Of a DNA stretch of 64,000 bases, positions 10,201 through 16,222 are shown piece by piece. Below the pieces are notes generated by a model. It had not been told where the DNA came from, did not search any database, and saw nothing but the letters and a program-made list of their open reading frames with translations. Location: NCBI GenBank assembly GCA_965656545.1, contig CBFHKZ010000004.1, positions 62,001-126,000 of the forward strand, in the 5' to 3' direction. The translations under genes and the position numbers were made by a program. Numbering within the stretch: position 1 is the stretch's first letter; each line of letters begins with the position of its first letter. The DNA is from UBA7446 sp965656545. GTDB lineage: Bacteria > Bacteroidota > Bacteroidia > Flavobacteriales > Flavobacteriaceae.

Positions 10201-10984
10201 TAGCTCTAGCGGAACGATTGATTTAGTCGTTCAAGAAAGTCCAGGGTTTGATCTTGATGATGTTGTGTTTTTATGTCAGGACAAAACCTCTGTTCCCGTA
10301 GGCACGCGTAACCCGAAAGGCGTCTATAGTTATCGCTGGGAGTATACAAATGAGGCTGGCGTAAAGACCCCATTGGCATTTACAGCGCCTCAGGTTTTTG
10401 CAACAAAAACGGGCACATATACCGTAACGGCCACAGACCCCACGGGTGCGCTTTGCGAAACCACTAAGTCTGCACGTGTTTTGGCCTCCTCAAAAACCAC
10501 TTTATCAGCAGATAGCATCGCTATTACAGAAGCTGTCTTTGATCAACGAAACACCATTTCAATAGACCCTGCTACCCTTGGTATTGGGGAATATGAGTTT
10601 GCTTTAAATGGCGGTGCCTATCAAGACAGTCCGATTTTTACCAATGTAAGTGCCGGTATTCACACCATTTCCGTTCGTGATAAAAATGGCTGTGGAATTG
10701 TCAATAAGGAAGTTTCTGTTCTAGGCTACTACAAGTATTTTTCTCCCAATGGAGATGGCATTAACGAAACATGGCACATAAGAGGTGTAAATAGTACGTT
10801 TTACGCCACGGCATCTATTCACATCTTTGATCGTTTTGGAAGATTATTGAAAGTGTTGGACAGCAAGAATACAGAATGGGATGGAACGTTTAAGGGCACT
10901 CCCATGCCAGATGATGACTACTGGTTTCGCGTGGTGCTTGCTGATGGACGAAGTTTTAGTGGACACTTTAGCTTAATTCGCTAA
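7280..10984 (+). CDS. T9SS type-B sorting domain protein with C-type lectin-like domain
   Basis: A 1234-aa paralogue of the gene that ends at 5593. The TTG start at 7280 gives a clean signal peptide (MKIYTASIVCFVVFCCAFYAQA); the ATG at 7270 is in another frame. Residues ~30-110 match the region just before the lectin domain of the first protein (LADT/STILV..YYLS repeats). The C-type lectin-like domain spans about 138-300, with HFWLGLRQ, GEPND and WNDM motifs as in the paralogue. Several ~95-aa beta-sandwich repeats follow, each carrying an L/F-x-x-C-D signature. The C-terminal ~85 residues (YFSPNGDGINETW to GHFSLIR) form the type-B T9SS signal. The product should be a secreted, cell-surface-attached adhesin or glycan-binding protein. 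It corresponds to roughly the last 1000 residues of its neighbour, so it looks like a shortened duplicate. Binding partner unknown. Confidence 0.88.
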   Translation: MKIYTASIVCFVVFCCAFYAQATAVQTERPKAPVLDPVTVFCEAGIPNVASLKTRYGNAIRVYNTPSSSNPLADSTILVHERTYYLSSYDTNNGESINRSQTEIFISKPVLVINKNNICGGDSVMITAEGVPQSRGDFEADNADFSRFLEYNDISYYVRRQSMGWTKAYNLIQSVGAGASMYVINDKAEEDAVFNALAQLGHTGTDEIHFWLGLRQIPSLNPDNKLDEGWQWIDGRMLTPELANWSSGEPNDTSGGTPYVEDGEEDFGQFDFYDLKKWNDMSDINPVGNSWPIFEFNPTTEAVWGYIDPSTGVDIELPNLDTSEITVNPTESTTYYYEFTTGSTTCRAEVDITVIYTPDLLPAEDLELCDSGIDANPFNGRVTGFDLKAQEDDILDGTANTEVLFFTTSGNAQLLASAIDTSILYTNIENPQTIYYRTYSTLTGCPSFQTGTFRLRVLAPPDVTIIPHYECDDTASGSDTDMIQTFDLTLNNSRILSLLGGAPGQYKISYHESVADGADLTQPGITSYTTTASDAGRKRIFVRVIDIADPRRCYSSTNYFDLVVGTLPVLVNTAVVHEECDETNDDDKDTTIVTNLSYFNDLISANHLQEVFQYFRLPNYDPVSEINDPTSYTNTDPFGNLIPPPDTIYVRVNTPIGEPVYAPKGTCFRDATIELTVVNNQIKPGFSVDFFACETQPAEMQDGRTIFPQSLFTDISTALANEHPAFLAPNVVIRYFATLEDAAEKKNEIDTTVDYTNPNPVSASNGWEDVLWASVETVGSSTLTCVGLKQVARLYIERLPVANQVNNIRACDVDNDGIAPFDTSGVNAQLLDGQTNVDISFYDAATNKLLFNDALPNPYMTNSTTIVARLVNDMPTTSPPCYDEIRFDLIVDSKPVFHAIPPQFSCDSSDGVIDNVAVFDTRGFEAAILQGQTGVNLAYFDAAGAPLPSPLPPSFSTTNATITVTLTNALNSSCSSSGTIDLVVQESPGFDLDDVVFLCQDKTSVPVGTRNPKGVYSYRWEYTNEAGVKTPLAFTAPQVFATKTGTYTVTATDPTGALCETTKSARVLASSKTTLSADSIAITEAVFDQRNTISIDPATLGIGEYEFALNGGAYQDSPIFTNVSAGIHTISVRDKNGCGIVNKEVSVLGYYKYFSPNGDGINETWHIRGVNSTFYATASIHIFDRFGRLLKVLDSKNTEWDGTFKGTPMPDDDYWFRVVLADGRSFSGHFSLIR

Positions 10985-11072
10985 CAAAAAAACACCATTG
11001 GCGGGGTTGTGTTTCGTGAACTTTTGGCGCAAAAAAGGGCTTAAAGAACTGGAAAGCTACTTACTCTTTTTC

Positions 11073-11384
11073 CTATTTTAGTTTAAAATAAGTCAATACG
11101 AACCTATTGTCAATTACCTCCCCTTGAATGTCGGCGCTTCTAGTTGCGTTGCAAAAACCTTCTTCGGCATGTGCATCGCCAAAGTCATCAATTCCTGCTC
11201 CTTCAACATAGTAGCTATCTCCCTTAAATCGAACGGCCAATTCACATGATTTGCCTTGCATATCAAACATACAAATTCCGCAAGAGGCTTCGGCCTTTAT
11301 TATTTCAACCTCAGGGTTAGGCAATAATTCTATTTGTTGCCCCAAAGCAAATATGGGGAATAATAAAAACACATAGTTTTTCAT
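11073..11384 (-). CDS. DUF6370 family secreted protein
   Basis: A 103-aa protein from the ATG at 11384; the upstream in-frame ATG at 11399 would put MYFYD ahead of the signal peptide and is less likely. MKNYVFLLFPIFALGQ is a signal peptide. The mature part has the conserved pattern EASCGICMFDMQGKSCELAVRF, then YYVEGAGIDDFGDAHAEEGFCNATR, ending VLTYFKL. Four cysteines and several His/Asp/Glu residues suggest a folded periplasmic or surface domain, perhaps metal-binding, but no function is established for the family. It is a single gene between the adhesin locus and the genomic island, with no clear operon partners. Confidence 0.72.
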   Translation of the reverse strand: MKNYVFLLFPIFALGQQIELLPNPEVEIIKAEASCGICMFDMQGKSCELAVRFKGDSYYVEGAGIDDFGDAHAEEGFCNATRSADIQGEVIDNRFVLTYFKLK

Positions 11385-11460
11385 ATCATAAAAATACACT
11401 TTTATGCATTAAGTAGCTAAAGTCACGCTTGAACCCACTTTGGTTTAATTATATTTGAGG

Positions 11461-11553
11461 ATGGAATTTGATATCCCTAAAGAGGTTTTGGTAGGCATCG
11501 CTGTAATTCTTTATGGCATTTTGCTCTTTGCATTATTTAAAAGAAAAGGATAA
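11461..11553 (+). CDS. Putative 30-aa single-span membrane protein
   Basis: ATG at 11461 to TAA at 11553 encodes 30 residues: a short acidic head (MEFDIPKE), a hydrophobic stretch of about 18 residues (VLVGIAVILYGILLFALF) and a basic tail (KRKG). This arrangement, one helix with positive residues at the end, is common in bacterial small membrane proteins. It is preceded by TATATTTG at about 11450-11457, a good Bacteroidota -7 box, which implies an almost leaderless mRNA. It is followed by a T-rich stretch and then the tRNA terminator hairpin. No known family was recognised and the ORF could be fortuitous. Confidence 0.45.
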   Translation: MEFDIPKEVLVGIAVILYGILLFALFKRKG

Positions 11554-11573
11554 AACCACTTTTTTGTTTTTTA

Positions 11574-11602
11574 ACAAAAAAACCCCTCCGTAAAGAAGGG
11601 GC
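11574..11602 (-). terminator. Ancestral terminator of the tRNA gene, now separated by the island
   Basis: Read on the minus strand this is CCCCTTCTTTACGGAGGGG followed by TTTTTTTG, a Rho-independent terminator. It lies just outside the left attachment repeat and points away from it. This is where the terminator of the tRNA now at 19363-19439 would sit before the island inserted. Confidence 0.6.
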
Positions 11603-11603
11603 G

Positions 11604-11621
11604 TGTTGGTGGTCCCACCTG
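11604..11621. repeat. Left attachment site (attL) direct repeat
   Basis: The 18 bases TGTTGGTGGTCCCACCTG are identical to 19360-19377. They match the end of the T stem, the acceptor stem and the CCA end of the tRNA at the other end of the island. The left copy has lost the rest of the tRNA. This is the standard signature of site-specific integration into a tRNA 3' end. Confidence 0.85.
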
Positions 11622-11673
11622 TACTCATAACCATTTATAACTTACTGATATACAATATATAAAAATATATAAA

Positions 11674-11732
11674 TAGTACCCGTGGGTACTATTTAGTACC
11701 TCTTGGGTACTAAGTTCGTGATTTGGGTACTA
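11674..11732. repeat. Cluster of TAGTACCC/GGGTACTA octamers, left end (candidate integrase arm sites)
   Basis: Four exact copies occur at 11674-11681 (TAGTACCC), 11684-11691, 11705-11712 and 11725-11732 (GGGTACTA), plus a 7/8 copy at 11694-11700. Both orientations are present. The same octamer occurs twice near the integrase end of the island (19277-19296). Such repeats inside the two ends of an element are expected of arm-type integrase or excisionase binding sites. Confidence 0.6.
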
Positions 11733-12220
11733 ACAACCTCTGTTAGATCTGGCAGAAGTTATTTCTTCTTTTTTTCACTCATTTTCTTTACGTTTTCTAA
11801 AGTTTCTAATACTTATATATAGAACCAATTGTTCTTCTGAGTTGTAGATTACTCTAAGAAATACTTAATCTACCGAGATACTACACCTGACACATGGGGG
11901 AAGTACCCAATAATGACCAACACTCACCGATAGGTAAAACCAGTCATTAGTGTTCCGAGAGGTAAAGAAGAAAGGTCTGAACTCGTAAAAATGCAGATAG
12001 GTTGAATTCTTGTTTGAGTGTCTGTTAGATTCAACTGAAAAATGGAAATAGTTTTTTAAAAGGGAATTTCCCTTAATGGACTCACTATATCTAATTGTGA
12101 AGTAGTAGTTAGTTTTAAATAAAAGAAAAGTTTAAAATAAAGAGTACCAACCTTGAACTGATTAAGTATTTAGAGTAGGAGGTTATTACTGTTTTTTAAA
12201 ATACTCTGAAAGGAAATAAT
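11733..12220. other. Non-coding left-end region with several stem-loops
   Basis: No credible gene is present. Inverted repeats include AGAAC/GTTCT at 11821-11835, an 8-bp perfect stem GTAGATTA/TAATCTAC at 11844-11851 and 11866-11873, TAATGAC/GTCATTA at 11911-11917 and 11943-11949, AACACT/AGTGTT at 11919-11924 and 11949-11954, and GTTGAAT/ATTCAAC at 12001-12007 and 12029-12035. The third and fourth pairs cross each other, so they are either alternative or pseudoknotted. The region could hold a regulatory RNA, a transfer origin or binding sites for element proteins; the sequence does not decide between these. Confidence 0.4.
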
Positions 12221-12415
12221 ATGATAAGAAATATAACAGATGAACAAGCAAGACATATGGTAGATATGTTAAAGAAGAAATCAGAACTGATTAAGAATTT
12301 CTACCATAAAATAGAGAAGTATAGATTATCAGGTGATAAACAAACCTATAAGAGAAAACTTAGAAAACTATTAGAGAAAGAGGAGATTAAAGTATATGGA
12401 AAGAAGATTGAGTAA
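12221..12415 (+). CDS. Small charged protein of the island, unknown function
   Basis: A 64-aa, strongly basic, probably all-helical protein (MIRNITDEQARHMVDMLKKK...). AAAGGA lies 6-7 bases before the ATG, a good ribosome binding site for this organism. No family is recognised. Its last ~20 bases overlap the start of the next gene, so the two are probably translated together. The partner is an HTH protein, which makes a role in control of excision or gene expression reasonable but unproven. Confidence 0.5.
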   Translation: MIRNITDEQARHMVDMLKKKSELIKNFYHKIEKYRLSGDKQTYKRKLRKLLEKEEIKVYGKKIE

Positions 12416-12608
12416 AAAGGATTTAATGGAACTCTATGGAGTAGATAGAGTAACCATAGAAGATTGGAGAAGAAATAGAGGATTAAAGATGATAGAAGTA
12501 TCTACTCATTCTAAATACATTACAGAAAAGGATTTATTAGTGTGGGAAAATAGTTTGAAAGGGAATTCTTTAGTTAATAGGTTGAATAATCAAAGTGTAT
12601 CAAAATGA
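12396..12608 (+). CDS. Excisionase-like helix-turn-helix protein
   Basis: A 70-aa protein whose LSKKDLMELYGVDRVTIEDWRR segment is a MerR/excisionase-type helix-turn-helix, followed by a short wing and a basic helix (KYITEKDLLVWENSL). Length and fold match recombination directionality factors and small regulators of integrative elements. It lies near the left end of an island whose integrase is at the right end. It starts inside the preceding small ORF (20-base overlap), suggesting coupled translation. It could equally be a simple transcriptional regulator of the island. Confidence 0.6.
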   Translation: MERRLSKKDLMELYGVDRVTIEDWRRNRGLKMIEVSTHSKYITEKDLLVWENSLKGNSLVNRLNNQSVSK

Positions 12609-12789
12609 AGTAATAAGAAGATTTGATAGACTCTTCTATAAACTTTTGAATTGAATAATGTATCAGTATTTACAGGTTGAGGTTTCTTGTAACTGAGAAA
12701 ATACTTTTTCACTAAACCCATATCGGAGTGGTTTTTATATCGGAGTCAATTTTTTCTCCCTATAGAAAATGACATGGTTCGAGTCAAAC
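12609..12789 (+). other. Non-coding stretch with a short tandem motif before the cargo block
   Basis: No gene is seen. ATATCGGAGT occurs twice (about 12720-12729 and 12738-12747) with AAACC and GGTTTTT around the first copy, which might act as a weak terminator for the HTH operon. The left 35-bp cargo-flanking repeat begins at 12790. Confidence 0.3.
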
Positions 12790-12824
12790 AGGGGGAGCAA
12801 GTAAAATGATAAAACCGTTATACT
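12790..12824. repeat. 35-bp direct repeat, left copy, flanking nested cargo
   Basis: This matches 16178-16212 at 34 of 35 positions (G versus A at 12797/16185). The core is CAAGTAAAATGATAAAACC. The two copies bracket the metal-type cargo genes and nothing else, which suggests insertion of that block by duplication of, or recombination at, this sequence. Confidence 0.65.
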
Positions 12825-12848
12825 TTTATAGTGTAACGGTTTTTTTTA
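12812..12848 (+). terminator. Rho-independent terminator hairpin
   Basis: AACCGTTATAC and GTGTAACGGTT form an 11-position stem with G-T pairing, followed by a long T run. It overlaps the left 35-bp repeat, so the repeat may derive from a terminator region. The right copy of the repeat keeps only the proximal arm and a weaker pairing, AACCG/CGGTT. Confidence 0.55.
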
Positions 12849-12879
12849 TTTTTGATACTATATTAATTAGACCAAAAAT

Positions 12880-13326
12880 TTGAATCAAACGCGCTTCAAA
12901 ATTGACAAAATGGATTGTCCTTCAGAGGAGAATCTCATTCGTATGAAATTAGACGGGATCTCAAGTATTGCAAATTTAGAATTTGATATTCTCAACCGAA
13001 AATTGACTGTTTTTCACTGCGGAGAAATTCACCAAATCGAAAAGTCTGTTATCGAATTAAATTTAGGCGGAAAGAAAATCTCGACCGAACAAACTGACCA
13101 AACAGAATTTAAAGAAAATTCAAACCAAAAAAAACTACTTTGGTCTGTACTTGCTATAAATTTTACGTTTTTCATAATTGAAATAACAATAGGAATTATC
13201 TCTAAGTCAATGGGACTTGTTGCCGACAGTTTAGATATGCTTGCCGACAGTTTCGTTTACGGAATTAGTTTGTTTGCCGTAGGGGGAACTTTAATTAAGA
13301 AAAAACGAAACCCAAAACAGAATTAA
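12880..13326 (+). pseudogene. Truncated CDF-family cation transporter with N-terminal HMA-like domain
   Basis: The ORF starts at a TTG (12880) and encodes 148 aa. The first ~70 residues include KMDCPSEENLIRMKL, the conserved opening of a ferredoxin-like metal-binding domain found at the front of many Bacteroidota CDF transporters. One membrane helix (LLWSVLAINFTFFIIEITIGII) and the diagnostic GLVADSLDMLADSFVYGISL stretch follow; the two DxxxD-type Asp pairs are the transport site of the CDF family. The protein then stops after a second partial helix, whereas family members normally continue for four more helices. I therefore read it as a 3'-truncated remnant. It heads a block with other metal-linked genes, all on the plus strand. 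Confidence 0.7.
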
Positions 13327-13363
13327 GAAATGACTTTGCAACACCATTGCATTGAAATTTATT

Positions 13364-13371
13364 TATCTTTG
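13364..13371 (+). promoter_or_regulatory. TATCTTTG promoter box before DUF6660 gene
   Basis: A perfect TAnnTTTG box ends six bases before the ATG at 13377, so the transcript would be leaderless or nearly so. It would drive the DUF6660 gene and the TonB receptor. A TTG at 13347-13349 is the nearest -33 candidate, at short spacing. Confidence 0.5.
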
Positions 13372-13376
13372 TGCCA

Positions 13377-13694
13377 ATGAAATTTATAACTATCATACTA
13401 TCATTATTAATTCTTGGTTTGTCAATCAAACCTTGTTCTGACGGAAATAATACTGAAGACCAACACCAAGAAGAAATATCTGCTGAACACAATCATCAAA
13501 ACGATAGTGATGATACTTGTCCAATAACTTGTATTTGTAATTGTTGCGGAATCGCAATTACATATGAACCAATTCAAACTTTTGAATTAGGTGTTAATAA
13601 TCAAATCTCTACAGAAATATTATCTGTCTATCAATCAATCTACAGATTTAACTTTCATTCCAATATCTGGCAACCGCCACAATTAATTAGCTAA
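13377..13694 (+). CDS. DUF6660 family His/Cys-rich secreted protein
   Basis: A 105-aa protein from the ATG at 13377; the GTG at 13371 falls inside the promoter box. An N-terminal hydrophobic segment (FITIILSLLILGLSI) acts as a signal or lipoprotein-like leader with PCSDG after it. A His/Asp/Glu-rich region (EDQHQEEISAEHNHQNDSDD) leads into a Cys cluster, CPITCICNCCG, and the protein ends NIWQPPQLIS. This layout, with the WQPP end, is that of small Bacteroidota proteins encoded just upstream of metal-related TonB receptors. It is probably periplasmic and metal-binding, perhaps a metal sensor or chaperone for the downstream receptor; no biochemical role is established. Confidence 0.65.
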   Translation: MKFITIILSLLILGLSIKPCSDGNNTEDQHQEEISAEHNHQNDSDDTCPITCICNCCGIAITYEPIQTFELGVNNQISTEILSVYQSIYRFNFHSNIWQPPQLIS

Positions 13695-13746
13695 AAATAT
13701 CGACTAAAAGTCAAAATTTTAAAGTTAATTAATATTTACATTTTCA

Positions 13747-15930
13747 ATGAATAAATACATATTGAGCGCAATGCTCACAATTATAACGTGCTTTTCTGCT
13801 AAAGCACAAACATCTGATATACAAATAAAAGTAATTTCAGAATCCGAAAACGAGCCAATATTTGGAGCAACAGTATATTTTGAGGAATTAGAAAAAGGAG
13901 CAGTAACCGATTTTGACGGAATTGCAACTTTTAACGAAATTCCGAATGGCGAACATATAATCATAGTTTCTTTTTTAGGCTTTGAAACTCTAAAGACAAC
14001 TATTCAAATCCCAAGTAATTCAGACTTGATTTTCAAATTAAAAAGCGGTGGAAACGAATTGGATGAAGTTGTATTACAATCTTCAAGAAGTACAAGAACC
14101 GTAAAAAAAATTCCAACAAGAATTGAATTTATTGGAGTTGAGGAAATGGGAGAAAAAGCAATTATGAATCCAACCAATATTTCTATGGTTCTACGTGAAA
14201 GCACAGGAATTCAAATGCAACAAACCTCTTTAAGTAGCGGAAGTACAAATATTAGAATTCAAGGACTCGATGGTCGTTACACACAACTTTTGAGAGATGG
14301 ATTTCCACTTTATGGAGGCTTTTCAAGTGGTTTGAGTATTTTACAAATTCCACCTTTAGATTTGCAACAATTTGAAATTATTAAAGGAAGTTCATCTACA
14401 CTTTATGGTGGTGGAGCAATTGCAGGTTTAATAAATATGGTATCAAAAACACCAGACGAAGAACCTGCTTTAGATATTATGCTTACGCAAACACAAGCGT
14501 TGGGAAGTACTGCAAATGTATTTTACAGTAAACGGAATGAAAAGTTTGGTATTTCGCTTTACGGTTCTGGTCACTATCAAAAAGCTTATGACCCAGAAGA
14601 TGATGGTTTTAGTAATTTACCAAAAACTAAATCTATTTCATTTAATCCAAAATTCTTTTATTATCCTTCTGACAAAACTACGTTTTGGTTAGGTCTAAAC
14701 GGAACTTATGACGATAGAATTGGTGGAGACATTACTAAAATAGAAAGTGGCGAAAATGGAATTCATCAATATACAGAGGAAAACATTTCAAAAAGATTGA
14801 GTAGTCAAGCAGTTTACAAAACTCAAATAGATTCTATTAGTTCTTTGAGAATTAAAAATAGTGTATCCTTTTTCGATAGAAATTTAACGATTCCCGATTT
14901 CAATTTTGATGGTAAACAAACCAACACATTTACGGAAATCACTTATCAAAGAGAGACTTCAAAAGCGGATTGGATTTTTGGAGCAAATTTATACACTTCC
15001 AACTTTGATGAAAATGATAATGCAACTTTGCAACGTGACCAAACCGACATCACTTACGGTTTGTTTGCTAACAATATTTATGACCTTTCCGATAGTTGGA
15101 TTTTAGAAACTGGATTAAGAGCAGATTACAATACTGATTTTGGCTTTTTTCCGCTTCCAAGAATTTCTTTGCTTTATAAAAATGATAATGGATTTTCAAG
15201 CAGAATTGGTGGTGGTTTAGGCTACAAAATTCCAGATATTTTTACAGAAGAGGCTGAATTTATCAATTTTGAAAATATAATTGGCATTGATAAATCTTCA
15301 TTAAAAGCAGAACGTTCTTATGGTGTAAATCTTGATTTCAATTATCAAACACGTTTATTTGAAACCATTGGTTTTTCCATTAATCAACTTTTTTATGTTA
15401 CAGCGATTAATAACGGATTGTTATTAAATAGTACAAATAACGGTTTGTTTGCATTTGAAAATGCAACTGACGAAATTTTAAGCAAAGGAGCAGAAACAAA
15501 TATTAAGTTTACTTATAAAGATTTTAGATGGTTTTTAAATTATGCACTTATAGACACGAAACTGAACTATTTGGCAGGAAATCCACAAAAACCATTGACA
15601 GCAAAACATAACGCAGGAAGTGTATTAATGTACGAATCTGATAAATGGCGAATTGGTTACGAGACATTTTATACAGGAAAGCAGTTTTTATCAAACGGAA
15701 CTGAAACGACAGATTTTGTCACAATGGGATTATTGTTAATGCGAAACTTTAAATTTGGTAGTGCTTTTGTGAATTTTGAAAATTTCACAGACAGACGACA
15801 AAGTAGGTTTTCGCCTTTGGTTTTACCACCACACGAAAATCCAGAATTTCCAGAAATTTATGCACCAACAGACGGCTTTATTTTTAGCGTAGGAATTATT
15901 ATTAAACCATTTGGTAACGAAGAACATTAA
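13747..15930 (+). CDS. TonB-dependent outer-membrane receptor (metal-type cargo)
   Basis: A 727-aa receptor with a signal peptide (MNKYILSAMLTIITCFSAKAQ). A carboxypeptidase-regulatory-like beta-sandwich occupies about 24-105, a plug domain about 115-230 (ESTGIQMQQTS, IRIQGLDGRYTQLLRDG, GSSSTLYGGGAIAGLIN), and a beta-barrel continues to the C-terminus. It appears full length. It follows the DUF6660 gene by about 50 bases and precedes a broken Fur-family regulator gene, with a broken CDF exporter upstream. In related clusters this set is linked to zinc or heavy-metal homeostasis, so import of a metal or metal complex is the best inference; the substrate cannot be read from sequence. Since its regulator is broken, expression may be unregulated. 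Confidence 0.85.
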   Translation: MNKYILSAMLTIITCFSAKAQTSDIQIKVISESENEPIFGATVYFEELEKGAVTDFDGIATFNEIPNGEHIIIVSFLGFETLKTTIQIPSNSDLIFKLKSGGNELDEVVLQSSRSTRTVKKIPTRIEFIGVEEMGEKAIMNPTNISMVLRESTGIQMQQTSLSSGSTNIRIQGLDGRYTQLLRDGFPLYGGFSSGLSILQIPPLDLQQFEIIKGSSSTLYGGGAIAGLINMVSKTPDEEPALDIMLTQTQALGSTANVFYSKRNEKFGISLYGSGHYQKAYDPEDDGFSNLPKTKSISFNPKFFYYPSDKTTFWLGLNGTYDDRIGGDITKIESGENGIHQYTEENISKRLSSQAVYKTQIDSISSLRIKNSVSFFDRNLTIPDFNFDGKQTNTFTEITYQRETSKADWIFGANLYTSNFDENDNATLQRDQTDITYGLFANNIYDLSDSWILETGLRADYNTDFGFFPLPRISLLYKNDNGFSSRIGGGLGYKIPDIFTEEAEFINFENIIGIDKSSLKAERSYGVNLDFNYQTRLFETIGFSINQLFYVTAINNGLLLNSTNNGLFAFENATDEILSKGAETNIKFTYKDFRWFLNYALIDTKLNYLAGNPQKPLTAKHNAGSVLMYESDKWRIGYETFYTGKQFLSNGTETTDFVTMGLLLMRNFKFGSAFVNFENFTDRRQSRFSPLVLPPHENPEFPEIYAPTDGFIFSVGIIIKPFGNEEH

Positions 15931-15935
15931 AAATT

Positions 15936-16076
15936 ATGCAAAAAATAGAACAATTTTTAGACTCAAAAAATATTAGAGTTACAGCAATGCGATTATTGAT
16001 TTATAAGTTTCTTGCCGAAAAACAAGTTGCTGTAACATTAAGCGATATAGAAAATGCTTTCGAAAAAGCAGTCTAA
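15936..16076 (+). pseudogene. Truncated Fur-family regulator remnant
   Basis: The ATG at 15936, five bases after the receptor's stop, opens a frame beginning MQKIEQFLDSKNIRVTAMRLLIYKF and continuing to SDIENAFEKA. This is the N-terminal winged-helix start of Bacteroidota Fur-like repressors, where one expects ...FEKADRTTLYRTLK. Instead the frame ends (GTC TAA) at 16076 after 46 residues. The recognition helix, dimerisation domain and metal ligands are absent. The following ~100 bases before the 35-bp repeat do not restore them convincingly. This is the truncated right edge of the cargo block. Confidence 0.6.
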
Positions 16077-16177
16077 CTTACACTCGTTACTTAAGTATTT
16101 TAAAGGAAGGAGAATTGTATATCGTCCAAGTTAAGTGGATCGTTAAAAGAAGAAATTATGCTGCAACTTTGAATAAT

Positions 16178-16212
16178 AGGGGGAACAAGTAAAATGATAA
16201 AACCGTTATACT
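16178..16212. repeat. 35-bp direct repeat, right copy, flanking nested cargo
   Basis: This is the partner of 12790-12824 (34/35 identical). It lies between the Fur remnant and the 3' end of the methyltransferase gene; a short AACCG/CGGTT hairpin with T run here could terminate either gene. Confidence 0.65.
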
Positions 16213-16222
16213 GTATCGGTTT

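Noticed and set aside
12774..12800. TGGTTCGAGTC resembling a tRNA T-arm next to the 35-bp repeat
   Set aside because: The flanking bases do not pair as a T stem or acceptor stem, and no anticodon arm precedes it.
16077..16177. Continuation of the Fur gene in another frame (TYTRYLSILKEGELYIV)
   Set aside because: It has a superficial likeness at its ends but lacks the expected TTLYRTLK recognition helix and later metal ligands, so it does not restore a regulator.
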